DNA of 8,018 bases from DATIJJ01 sp039936115 (GTDB taxonomy: Bacteria; Pseudomonadota; Gammaproteobacteria; DSM-16500). This document shows positions 1-7,100 of the stretch, in pieces; within the stretch, counting starts at the first letter, position 1; every line of letters starts with the position of its first letter. A program made the translations under genes and the position numbers. Below the pieces are notes generated by a model, which was not told the DNA's origin, did not search any database, and was given only the letters and a program-made list of their open reading frames with translations. The stretch is taken from NCBI GenBank assembly GCA_039936115.1, contig JBDTIZ010000175.1, positions 1 to 8,018 of the forward strand, in the 5' to 3' direction.

Positions 1-10
1 TACCTATACG

Positions 11-114
11 GGCTAAAAATTTTCGTAGAGAGGTGCAATGGATTGATTTTTAATAATTTTATATTAAAAAATAAATCAATTTTTTTGAAATCAGGAAAAT
101 TGGCTAAAAATTTT
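11..114. repeat. 13-bp direct repeat flanking the hairpin
   Basis: The 13-base string ggctaaaaatttt occurs at 11-23 and again at 102-114, on either side of the AT-rich hairpin at 42-86. The copies are exact but short and AT-rich, so chance is a real possibility. No open frame or known element lies between them, and no function is assigned. Confidence 0.3.
42..86 (+). terminator. AT-rich hairpin plus T tract, probable intrinsic terminator
   Basis: The arms attgattt (42-49) and aaatcaat (73-80) pair. The stem continues as ttaata (50-55) with tattaa (62-67), leaving a 5-base bulge at 68-72 and a 6-base loop. A run of seven T follows at 80-86 on the plus strand. This suits termination of a plus-strand gene whose end lies left of the window. 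The stem is almost all A-T, so it is weak; its A-rich left flank gives little support for termination of the minus-strand VOC gene. Confidence 0.5.
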
Positions 115-207
115 TTACCTAATAAACAAGCTGTTAGGATCCTAGGGACGCCTTAAAGAATTTCCTCTTCTATGAATGCATATTGATAATATGGGCACTA
201 TCTCTGT

Positions 208-252
208 TTATTCACTTTCCTTAAATGCTTGTTGTAAAGTTGCAATGTCGAA
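208..252 (-). other. Read-through tail of the VOC gene beyond an in-frame stop
   Basis: Directly after the TAA that ends the VOC protein (253-255, minus strand), the same frame stays open for 14 codons, FDIATLQQAFKESE, and then meets a second TAA at 208-210. PhnB-like two-domain proteins commonly end with a short helix of the form MxKxDIaaLxxAy, so this stretch reads as the natural C-terminus cut off by one AAA-to-TAA change. The codon match is seen directly; the family comparison is from memory. Confidence 0.6.
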
Positions 253-1122
253 TTATTTCATTGCGAGGAATGTCTTAGTGATCAGGGCAACTTGTTTTGG
301 GGTACCGTTTTTCATCATTTCACCCATTATAATTGGCCACACTTGCCATGAAATGCCAAACTTATCTTTAAGCCATCCACACTGCTCTGCCTGTGGATCA
401 GCAGAAAGTTTTTTCCAATAATAGTCTATTTCCTGTTGATTCTCGCAAGGTATTAAAAGAGAGATGGCTTCGTTGAATGCAAATCCATGTTCCCGCGCGC
501 TGTCCATAGCTGTGAACCATTGTTCATTGAGCCTAAAATCGGAAAACGTAAGTGTTCCTTCTTTGTCAGGTTCTTGATCTTTGCCATAGCGAGCAACAGT
601 CCCTTGTTTTGAATTTTTGAATACGGATAAATAAAAATTAATCGCCTCTTCTGCATGCCCTGCAACAGCACCTGTAAACATCAATGATGGAGTAATTTTA
701 GGTCTTTCTTCACGTTCCAAGTTTGAAAGGAACAATTGCCATGAAAGCCCATATTTATCTTGGATCCAACCATAACGCTCACTAAAAGGATACTTATCAA
801 TTGGCATAAGTATTTTGCCACCTTCAGCAAGGCTGTCCCATAACACATTAAGATTTTTTATTGCATTTCTGTCTTTCGATGGATCGAAATTTACAATAAA
901 TGATATGGAAGGATTGAATTTAAATAAAGGTCCAGCATTAATAGCCATAAAAGGATAGCTAGAGAGTTCAAAAGAAACAATATCACAGTCTTTTGTCGGG
1001 GTTGGGACATCATGAATTGTAGATATGTGTGTGATCTTGGAATTAGGAAAAAGTGATGCATAAAACTGGGCTGCTTCTCTAGCTTCTGTGTCAAACCATA
1101 AATGTGGAATAATTTTTTGCAT
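253..1122 (-). CDS. Two-domain PhnB-like VOC superfamily protein, C-terminus slightly truncated
   Basis: A 289-residue soluble protein made of two tandem PhnB-type domains (the '3-demethylubiquinone-9 3-methyltransferase' Pfam family, VOC/glyoxalase fold). Domain 1 spans about residues 1-132 and domain 2 about 142-263. The duplication shows in paired motifs: FYASLFPNSK (20-29) with FYLSVFKNSK (163-172), and GWIQDKYGLSWQLF (118-131) with GWLKDKFGISWQVW (249-262). The methyltransferase name is historical; the true substrate of such proteins is usually unknown, and no enzymatic activity can be read from this sequence. The start is supported by AAAAAGGA at 1128-1135, five bases upstream. The gene stands alone, with no operon partner. 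The stop falls inside what looks like the conserved C-terminal helix, and the lost 14 codons are still readable downstream. Both domains are intact, so the protein may still fold. Family assignment is firm; function is not. Confidence 0.9.
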   Translation of the reverse strand: MQKIIPHLWFDTEAREAAQFYASLFPNSKITHISTIHDVPTPTKDCDIVSFELSSYPFMAINAGPLFKFNPSISFIVNFDPSKDRNAIKNLNVLWDSLAEGGKILMPIDKYPFSERYGWIQDKYGLSWQLFLSNLEREERPKITPSLMFTGAVAGHAEEAINFYLSVFKNSKQGTVARYGKDQEPDKEGTLTFSDFRLNEQWFTAMDSAREHGFAFNEAISLLIPCENQQEIDYYWKKLSADPQAEQCGWLKDKFGISWQVWPIIMGEMMKNGTPKQVALITKTFLAMK

Positions 1123-1127
1123 AAGAA

Positions 1128-1135
1128 TCCTTTTT
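1128..1135 (-). promoter_or_regulatory. Ribosome-binding site of the VOC gene
   Basis: On the minus strand AAAAAGGA ends five bases before the ATG at 1122. It is a good Shine-Dalgarno match and supports that start. The sequence further upstream is AT-rich with several TATA-like hexamers, but no convincing -35/-10 pair could be chosen. Confidence 0.6.
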
Positions 1136-1225
1136 AATATAATAAAAATTCGCTTTATATATCCACCATGAATATTGGCGATACTCAGCCTATTAACTCG
1201 AAGATATTATATTGTAACTGTTTGA

Positions 1226-1462
1226 TTTAAAAATAATAGCGAGTTAAAATTCTTAAAGTTAGATAACTAGTTAAATGATAAAGAAAGTAGATTGCATCTT
1301 GAAACACCCACCAAAGCATTAGCTGTTTTAGCGACAGGCTTATCTAGCAACAAACATCTCCAAACGTGAAGTTTACGCGGACTCAATTTAGATAAAGTAG
1401 GTGATTCACTTTCAGAAGCTATTGCAAGAAGCAAAATGACTACGTTCGCAATCTATCGATGA
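1226..1462 (+). pseudogene. Leucine-rich-repeat protein fragment broken by stop codons
   Basis: Reading one plus-strand frame through its stops gives NNSELKFLKLDN (1232-1267), a TAG at 1268, then LAVLATGLSSNKHLQT (1319-1366), a TGA at 1367, SLRGLNLDKVGDSLSEAIAR (1370-1429) and SKMTTFAIYR, with a final TGA at 1460. The spacing follows the ribonuclease-inhibitor/NOD-type leucine-rich-repeat pattern LaxxLxxNxxLxxLxLxxNxIxxxGaxxLaxaL, covering about two repeats. The first TGA sits exactly where a leucine of the LxxLxL core is expected. LRR proteins of this class are common among host-directed proteins of intracellular bacteria. No start codon or ribosome-binding site is visible, and the rest of the gene is not in this window. 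The fragment lies convergent to yaeQ. It is short, so the call rests on pattern alone, with no alignment; the remaining 430-base gap around it shows no other gene. Confidence 0.55.
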
Positions 1463-1556
1463 CAGAGGGGATTTTCGGCAAGCGCGCGTGACTTCATTCG
1501 CCATTGATTACGAACCTACACGCCTTTGTGTGTACTAAATTGCGAGGTCATTATAC

Positions 1557-2099
1557 TTAGCTTATCTCAAATAGCCGTTCTGCTTCTACCAAGACACACC
1601 GATCACCGCTTGATAGCCATAGCTGATTATCTTGCACCGTTGCTTGTAGTTGCATGTTACGATGATGAAGTTTGACGAGTTCTACTAGTGTCGTGGGAGT
1701 AATACGTAATACACGTAAATTTTTCAGTCTAGTAATTTTGTTTTGCATACCTTGCCACCAAACACCTGAGCCACGACCGTAAGTATATAACAAAACTTGT
1801 CTGGCACGACCGCATGCCTGACGTAGACGGCGTTCATCAGGTTCTCCCAGGTCAATCCATAACTCGATATCACCCGTAGCGCTTTTCTGCCAAAGTTCAG
1901 GTTCATCTACAGCAGAAAGGCCACGAGTAAATCCCAGTTGCTCATTGGCGTGTAACGCAAATACCACAAGTCGCAGCATCAATCGTTCCAGTGTTTCCGA
2001 TGGATGCTGTGCCAATGTTAACACATGGGTGTGATAATAGCCGCGATCCATGTCGCTAATAATTATTTCAGCTTTGTGTATAGTAGCTTTTAACGCCAT
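1557..2099 (-). CDS. yaeQ: YaeQ family protein
   Basis: A 180-residue cytoplasmic protein nearly collinear with Escherichia coli YaeQ (181 residues). Shared blocks include the start MALKATIHKAEI, HPSETLERLMLRL (32-44), FTRGLSAVDEPELW (57-70), DIELWIDLGEPDERR (77-91) and LQATVQDNQLWLS (151-163). YaeQ proteins have a PD-(D/E)XK nuclease-like fold. E. coli YaeQ has been discussed as a possible suppressor of rfaH defects, but its molecular role is unsettled, so no reaction is assigned. The ATG at 2099 gives the canonical MALKA start; only a weak GGA lies about 12 bases upstream. The gene is complete and stands alone. Its central part is richer in G+C (35, 28 and 30 of 60 in the blocks starting at 1801, 1861 and 1921) than neighbouring genes. 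No clear terminator follows it. Confidence 0.95.
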   Translation of the reverse strand: MALKATIHKAEIIISDMDRGYYHTHVLTLAQHPSETLERLMLRLVVFALHANEQLGFTRGLSAVDEPELWQKSATGDIELWIDLGEPDERRLRQACGRARQVLLYTYGRGSGVWWQGMQNKITRLKNLRVLRITPTTLVELVKLHHRNMQLQATVQDNQLWLSSGDRCVLVEAERLFEIS

Positions 2100-2200
2100 A
2101 GGTTTTTATCCAGATGTTCGATAATGTTGGTTTTCCTAATACTACTAAGCTATTCCAGAATTATGACTCACTGCGTAGCTTAGTAGGTGAGAAATATTAA

Positions 2201-2611
2201 TCTCACTGTAATTGTATACTAGCACTTTATTTTGTTCGCGTAATTTTTGAGGTTTCGGACACGATTGTTACACCCGTTATTAATTTTGATGGTTCACCTA
2301 ATATTCCCGCTCACAACACGGGTGGTGCAATTGATATCGAAATAATTAACGAAGATGGACAATTAATCAATATGGGAATGGCTGTTAAAGATTGGTTTTG
2401 CGTCGAACCAGATTTATGTTTAACTGACTGCAAATTAATAGCTGTCGAAGCAAAAGACAATCGTAAAATTTTACTTGAAATCATGCAAGATCAAAACTTT
2501 GTAAATTATCCAACTGAATGGTGGCATTTCTCATATGGGGATCGCTATTGGGCGTATCATCAGCCTACAAAAAACGCTATTTACGGCTCAGCTGACAATA
2601 TACAAAAGTGA
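2201..2611 (+). pseudogene. C-terminal half of a VanX/DdpX-type M15 D-Ala-D-Ala dipeptidase
   Basis: The frame is open for 136 codons before the TGA at 2609. From about 2243 it matches the catalytic half of M15 D-Ala-D-Ala dipeptidases, which are zinc enzymes acting on cell-wall dipeptides. AHNTGGAID (2309-2335) supplies the first two zinc ligands, His at 2312 and Asp at 2333. NYPTEWWHFSYGDRYWAY carries the catalytic Glu (codon 2516) and the third zinc ligand, His (codon 2525). The usual N-terminal ~100 residues, including the region with the catalytic Arg, are absent: the frame is closed by TAA at 2198-2200 and the few residues before the homology match nothing. A 28-codon frame (ATG 2114 to that TAA) lies in the same phase, but I see no family resemblance in it. 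The only ATGs (2372, 2378) fall after the first zinc site. The gene is most likely a 5'-deleted pseudogene; a frameshifted or assembly-broken gene is the alternative. Confidence 0.8.
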
Positions 2612-2670
2612 ATTATGCAATCACATTGGCAGACTAAGAAATTAAAAACGTAGCTAGTCACTTTACATTA

Positions 2671-2892
2671 TTAGACATGGTAAACATTTGGGGATATTTT
2701 ACCTGATTTAAAAGTTGAGGTTGATGTAAGTGGCGTGGATGATGATTTACTTATTTGAGAAGTTTTGTCAGTGCGAGCAAAAAGACTAAAGTTAAGATCA
2801 AAAAGAAGTGGCTTGGCACCACACCCTCCATCAATCATATTAAAATATATTATAGCGTCTGGATTTTGATATTTTTTAATTTGTGCTTTCAC
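2671..2892 (-). CDS. Unidentified open frame, possibly a gene remnant
   Basis: A 73-codon minus-strand frame could start at GTG 2892, but the frame is open back to a TAG at 2917-2919, giving extra codons YIPRAVDA with no start. The readable part, KAQIKKYQNPDAIIYFNMID (2831-2890), then GGCGAKPLLFDLNFSLFA, looks protein-like; the tail is Ser/Thr-rich and low in complexity. No ribosome-binding site precedes the GTG. I recognise no family, signal peptide or membrane segment. Its position just downstream of the deleted dehydrogenase gene on the same strand suggests it may be the 3' remnant of another decayed gene. It could also be non-coding. The 2612-2956 interval holds nothing else that I can support. 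Confidence 0.25.
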   Translation of the reverse strand: MKAQIKKYQNPDAIIYFNMIDGGCGAKPLLFDLNFSLFARTDKTSQISKSSSTPLTSTSTFKSGKISPNVYHV

Positions 2893-2956
2893 TGCATCAA
2901 CTGCACGTGGTATGTACTATTCGGTCTTTAAATAAATTCGTTACTCTCCCAGCAGT

Positions 2957-3291
2957 CTAATCTGCTAATCCAGCTTTAGCTCGCACAACTTCGTAAATGC
3001 CACTCCAATCTTTATTTTCCATACCATCAGAGAGTGCATTCTCAAAACGTAATTTTAGAATTTTCCCAAGCTCAGGCGACACGCCAGCTTGAGTAAAAGC
3101 TTTTTGAAAAATGTTAGCATCCTTAAGCCCACCTTTCATGCAATTGAATCACAAGACTTTGCACCTAGCGCTACCAGAGGTTTTGCTTTTTCCATCGTTC
3201 TGTTAAAAACAGTTACTGCATGATCTTTTAATAGCAAACGTTCAACGATTGCAGCGCCCATGGCGCCAAGCCCAATAAATGTAATTTTCAT
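2957..3291 (-). pseudogene. 3-hydroxyisobutyrate dehydrogenase-family gene with internal deletion
   Basis: From ATG 3291 the frame encodes MKITFIGLGAMGAA followed by HAVTVFNRTMEKAKPL and LGAKSCDSIA, then TGA at 3136-3138. This is the N-terminal Rossmann beta-alpha-beta unit with the GxGxxG dinucleotide motif (GLGAMG, residues 7-12) and the NRT that selects the cofactor. An overlapping frame begins at 3139 (ATGA overlap) and encodes KDANIFQKAFTQAGVSPELG plus FENALSDGMENKDWSGIYEV, typical of the C-terminal helical NAD-binding-11 domain of the same family. The intact enzymes are about 290 residues; only about 51 and 60 codons remain, so roughly 175 central codons, including the catalytic lysine region, are missing and the ends are in different frames. 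A good ribosome-binding site (AAAGGAAT around 3299-3306) still precedes the start. The substrate cannot be told within this family (3-hydroxyisobutyrate, tartronate semialdehyde, glyoxylate and others). Confidence 0.8.
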
Positions 3292-3360
3292 CAGTATATT
3301 CCTTTAAAATACTTTGACTTTTCTTTGCTTGTTTGTCCTATCTATGAAAAAAACTGGATT

Positions 3361-3993
3361 TTAAACATTATTTTTTAATGATTCATAATTTTCAATTGAG
3401 CGCTTAATGATAATTCTTAACAAAAACAAACCAAATTTTGGATTTTGGTAGTATAGAACCATCGCTTGTTCTTCTGTAATAAATAACAAATGAGTTTCTT
3501 CAACACAAATCGCATCACTGGTGCGTGATTTATAAGGGGAAAGCACGCCGATCTCACCTAAGATGTCACCAGGACCAACATAATGATTCAATTGCGGCAA
3601 ATAAACTTTTCCCTGTTGAAGTAAAAATATTTTGTCAGCTTTATCATTTTTTTGAAATAAAACGCTTTGTTGAGGATAAATCTCTTTAGTCATGTATGGC
3701 ACTAACCATTCAAGAGAATAGTCGCCGTTAGCATATGTTTTTATGCCTTTAATTAATTTTCTGATTTGCCAAAGACGAATAATATTTAGCGGCAATAAAA
3801 ACAGATGTAATATAAGAACAGGATAAAGCATTGGTACAATAAAATAACCATAAGCAATAAAACAAATGTTGCTTGCGATAGCAAACACTCGTAAAGGCAC
3901 TATAGTTTTCATGTAAAAACTTGAAGCTACTAATACCGCTGCCAGATAACCTATAATCGAGACCCAATCTGAGTCTAAAGTTGTAATAATCAT
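3361..3993 (-). CDS. Membrane protein with C-terminal cyclic-nucleotide-binding domain
   Basis: A 210-residue inner-membrane protein. Three hydrophobic segments, at about residues 11-28, 36-52 and 54-75, are followed by a positive stretch (RLWQIRKLIKGIK, 73-85). Residues ~95-205 form a CRP-type cyclic-nucleotide-binding domain: LFQKNDKADKIFLLQQGKVY (112-131), GPGDILGEIGVL (140-151) and SRTSDA (156-161). Gly146-Glu147 and Arg157-Thr158 are in the positions of the phosphate-binding cassette that contacts the cyclic nucleotide, so binding of cAMP or cGMP is plausible. No DNA-binding helix-turn-helix, ion-channel pore or enzyme domain is attached, so it is probably a sensor acting through a partner. 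The order of three membrane helices then cNMP domain resembles Popeye-domain proteins. A weak TGAG lies six bases before the ATG. The gene is complete and separated from the J-domain gene upstream by 154 bases. Confidence 0.85.
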   Translation of the reverse strand: MIITTLDSDWVSIIGYLAAVLVASSFYMKTIVPLRVFAIASNICFIAYGYFIVPMLYPVLILHLFLLPLNIIRLWQIRKLIKGIKTYANGDYSLEWLVPYMTKEIYPQQSVLFQKNDKADKIFLLQQGKVYLPQLNHYVGPGDILGEIGVLSPYKSRTSDAICVEETHLLFITEEQAMVLYYQNPKFGLFLLRIIIKRSIENYESLKNNV

Positions 3994-4061
3994 AATTTTC
4001 TCATTAATAATTTTAATGCATCAGTTGCACATTATCTCCATGATAACGCGCAATGAGACAT

Positions 4062-4067
4062 ATTATA
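4062..4067 (-). promoter_or_regulatory. Possible -10 element for the cNMP-binding membrane protein
   Basis: On the minus strand the perfect consensus TATAAT lies 68 bases upstream of the ATG at 3993. No good -35 hexamer sits 16-18 bases further upstream, so this is only a candidate. In AT-rich DNA a chance TATAAT is not rare. Confidence 0.3.
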
Positions 4068-4084
4068 AGCCTTTCAATATTCAT

Positions 4085-4113
4085 CCGGACATTTTTGTTA
4101 TCGATCTGTCCGG
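4085..4113. repeat. 7-bp GC-rich inverted repeat after the J-domain gene
   Basis: The arms ccggaca (4085-4091) and tgtccgg (4107-4113) are perfectly complementary and enclose a 15-base loop. The element lies 35 bases beyond the stop codon of the J-domain gene. A hairpin there could slow transcription, but no T tract follows on the minus strand, so it is not a standard intrinsic terminator. It could equally be an operator-like palindrome upstream of the cNMP-binding gene. Confidence 0.4.
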
Positions 4114-4147
4114 CCTACAGGTCAGTTCCTACAAGAAAAGATAGAAG

Positions 4148-7100
4148 TTAGTGCTTAAATACAGGAGTCAATTTACTAGCCGTATCTGATAGCGGTACCA
4201 TACTAGTTGTGGGCGCATGAAGTCTGCTTCTTTGAGCACTCTGCTTAAATACATTTAAAACCTCTTCGTTAAGTAACACTGGTGGTATAGGAAGAGCAAC
4301 ATAGGGAACAAATGTTGGTATTAAACGCGTTAGGCTTTTAACTTTGATTGAGATCTCTTTGCTTTGTGTTTGCAACAGATTAATTACTTGCGAGCAAGCG
4401 ACTATTTGATAGGACAAATAAGACAAACTTCTTTTGCCATAAAGTTTTGCTTTTTCTTGCGTGTCCATAAATACTTGCATCATTTGCTCTTCTGTTACAT
4501 TCTTTTCTTTTTCTAAACAGGCCGTTTTTCCAATGGCTGCCAACGCACTCTCGGCAAGTTCAGTGGGTGCCATGCGAGCAGCATACTTAAAATAATTTTC
4601 TGCTAACGTTTTGTCTTTTTGATATTGCTCTTGCAGTTCGGGTTGTAATAAACAAAATCCTAGACGATTGGCTACCATGATAGTTTCTACAGAAGCATCT
4701 TTTGCTTCGCTCGTTATCTTATCCGCTGGTAAAATCTCTATACCCAAGTCGTATGCTTTTTTAAACTCACCGCGTATCCAATAAATAGCCATCAAATAAG
4801 CCTTAACGTGATTGAGTGCATCGTCCTGCGCGATATTAACCAACTCTGCCAACAAAGTATGCGACTGCGCAAAAAAGTTCGGCGTTTGACCGGTTATCCA
4901 ATTTGACATCTTGAACGCATCTTCAAAAAGGGTTTTTGCTTTTTTTAATGTTTCAGATTTTAGCTCTGTATTTTCTGACTGATTTTTTAATTGCAAACAT
5001 AATGCTGGCGTTGTTTTATCTAAATCTAGTATCTCGCTACGCACTAATACCATTTGATCCGGGAAGGTTTGCGCGAGTGGATCGGTTAGAATGGTGGATA
5101 ATCGAGTTTTCAGCATCTCCAAGGTTGTGATATCAGGTTGCGGGCCTGTCTCAAATCCACGGGCTTCTACTATAGTCAAACAAACACGGGCATAAAACTG
5201 AATTTCTCTCGACTGTTCCGCCAAATTATTGACAGCCTTAAAATGCTTAGTAGCGGATTCAATTCTTTTGTTTTGAAACAAAAACTCACCTAGCGAAAGA
5301 TGAAAGGATTTCCTGAGTATATTTACGCTATTTTCCAACTTTATATCATCCACAGAGGAATGTAACTCCTGTAAATATATGGCTTTTACGCGCGTAATTA
5401 ATTCTTGCTTCAATTTTATATTTTCTTTTTCACTATCAGAAATAACTTTTGGCATTTCAATGGCTTTATTCATTTCATTATAAACTTGCGAGTTTGTGAT
5501 GATATCAATCATTAATTTAATGAAGTTATGCCTTTGTTGCAGAGTGGTAAGATGGCGATCAGGGTCATTAGTCACTAGCTCTTCGAGGTGCGAATAAAGC
5601 GGCTCGCAATGCTGAATTTTACCGACATGCGCTATGCGAAGCTGCTGCAAGGAAAGAAGGGTTAAGTTTTTTTGACTCTGTTTTGCCTCTGTTTCAGAGG
5701 TCAGGGAGACAGAACGCTGCGGCGTAATATCTGATTGATGTAAAACATCATACCCGCTCATCATCTGTTGCAATTTAGAATTTTCTTCAATGCAGAATAA
5801 AACATCTGCGCCATATAATTTTATCCAATGATTCAAATTAGCTGCTGTAACTTTTTCTGCCGACGGGGAGCGTAATAGTTTCAAACATACTTCAGGGGAC
5901 AAAGAAGCTAAACTTATCCAGTTATCTTCTGATATATACTTTCTTAGTCTTTCGCTATCAAAAAAACTGCCGACGCTGGGGTAAGATATAGAAGAACTAA
6001 CAAGCGGTAAGAAACATCCGAAGATATCTGTGCTAGATAGCTTTCCTTCCGTAATACACGCTTCTACTTTTTGTTCTAGCAATGCATCTTGCGTATTTAA
6101 CAAGCTCGGTAATTGTATCCAAGCGTCATATCTTTGACGTAGTGCAGGATTAGCCATAATGAGGTGATTAATGTTTTCCGCATCATCCCCTAGTGCTTTT
6201 TTCAATACATCTATATGCGCACCGGAAAACTCTGCTGTTAATTTATCAGTGTTGGTTAAGATTAACTTTGCGATATGAGGCGGATCAAATGCTACACACT
6301 CCATCACTTGATCAGTGGTCATTTTAACTAAATCATCTACGCTGATGTCGTGCTTAATTTTATTTGCTATAACGGGATTTCTTTTTACCATACCAAGATA
6401 ATTATAAAGGTTAACCTGCTGCATGATCTTTCTTCTATGTGGCCAAAGAAGAGAAAAATATTTTTCAGGGGATTCTAGTATCTGTACCCAATTTTTAATA
6501 ACAAAATCACTAGCTTTTTCTTCTGCTAATTCATCAATATTTCGCATGCCATGAGCAATTTTATTTTTTAAGACGGCATTCGTGTTGATAGCCTGTTGTA
6601 TCTCAGGAAATAAAACACTGTTTGCATGTTGGGTTAGAAACGCATTTAGCATATCACTATCCCATAGCTGATCGATTGCCGGTATACCTAAAAGAATCAG
6701 ACATATTTCATCATGTTGCTTCGCTAGACGTTGAAAAATGCGGAAATTATATTTTTTTAGAATATAGAGCGTATCATCGTGCTCAAGTAAGCAAAGTTTT
6801 TTAGCTATTTCGATATGTGCCAAACCAATTTCTTCCCAAAAGTAAGAAGATAATTTTGTTCTGATGCTTTCTTCTTCAAATGCGGCAAGGGCAATTGCTA
6901 AGTTTTTTTTACAAAGTTCCATTACACTAAATTGATTTTTGTCATCGAAAAAATGAGCATCTTCAAAAAGAGCATATAGACTACGCTGTGCTGTCGGGAC
7001 TAAAGCAGCTTCGGGAATGTACGAGGCGTACGCTTTGGAAACATTTAACGCCCATTCTGTTTTATGCTCATTTGTTGCGGAACGTTCTTGTAATTTTTCG

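Noticed and set aside
135..144. Perfect 10-bp palindrome taggatccta
   Set aside because: Too short and isolated to assign as an operator; expected by chance at this length scale.
176..421. 81-codon plus-strand frame overlapping the VOC gene
   Set aside because: It is antisense to a well-supported coding region and has no ribosome-binding site; a shadow frame.
1193..1247. Inverted repeat ttaactcg / cgagttaa with a 39-base loop
   Set aside because: Eight-bp arms with a long loop and no T tract; it overlaps the LRR remnant and is likely chance.
1240..1450. Minus-strand open frame of about 60 codons over the LRR remnant
   Set aside because: It has no start or ribosome-binding site and does not resemble a protein family; the plus-strand LRR pattern explains the coding signal better.
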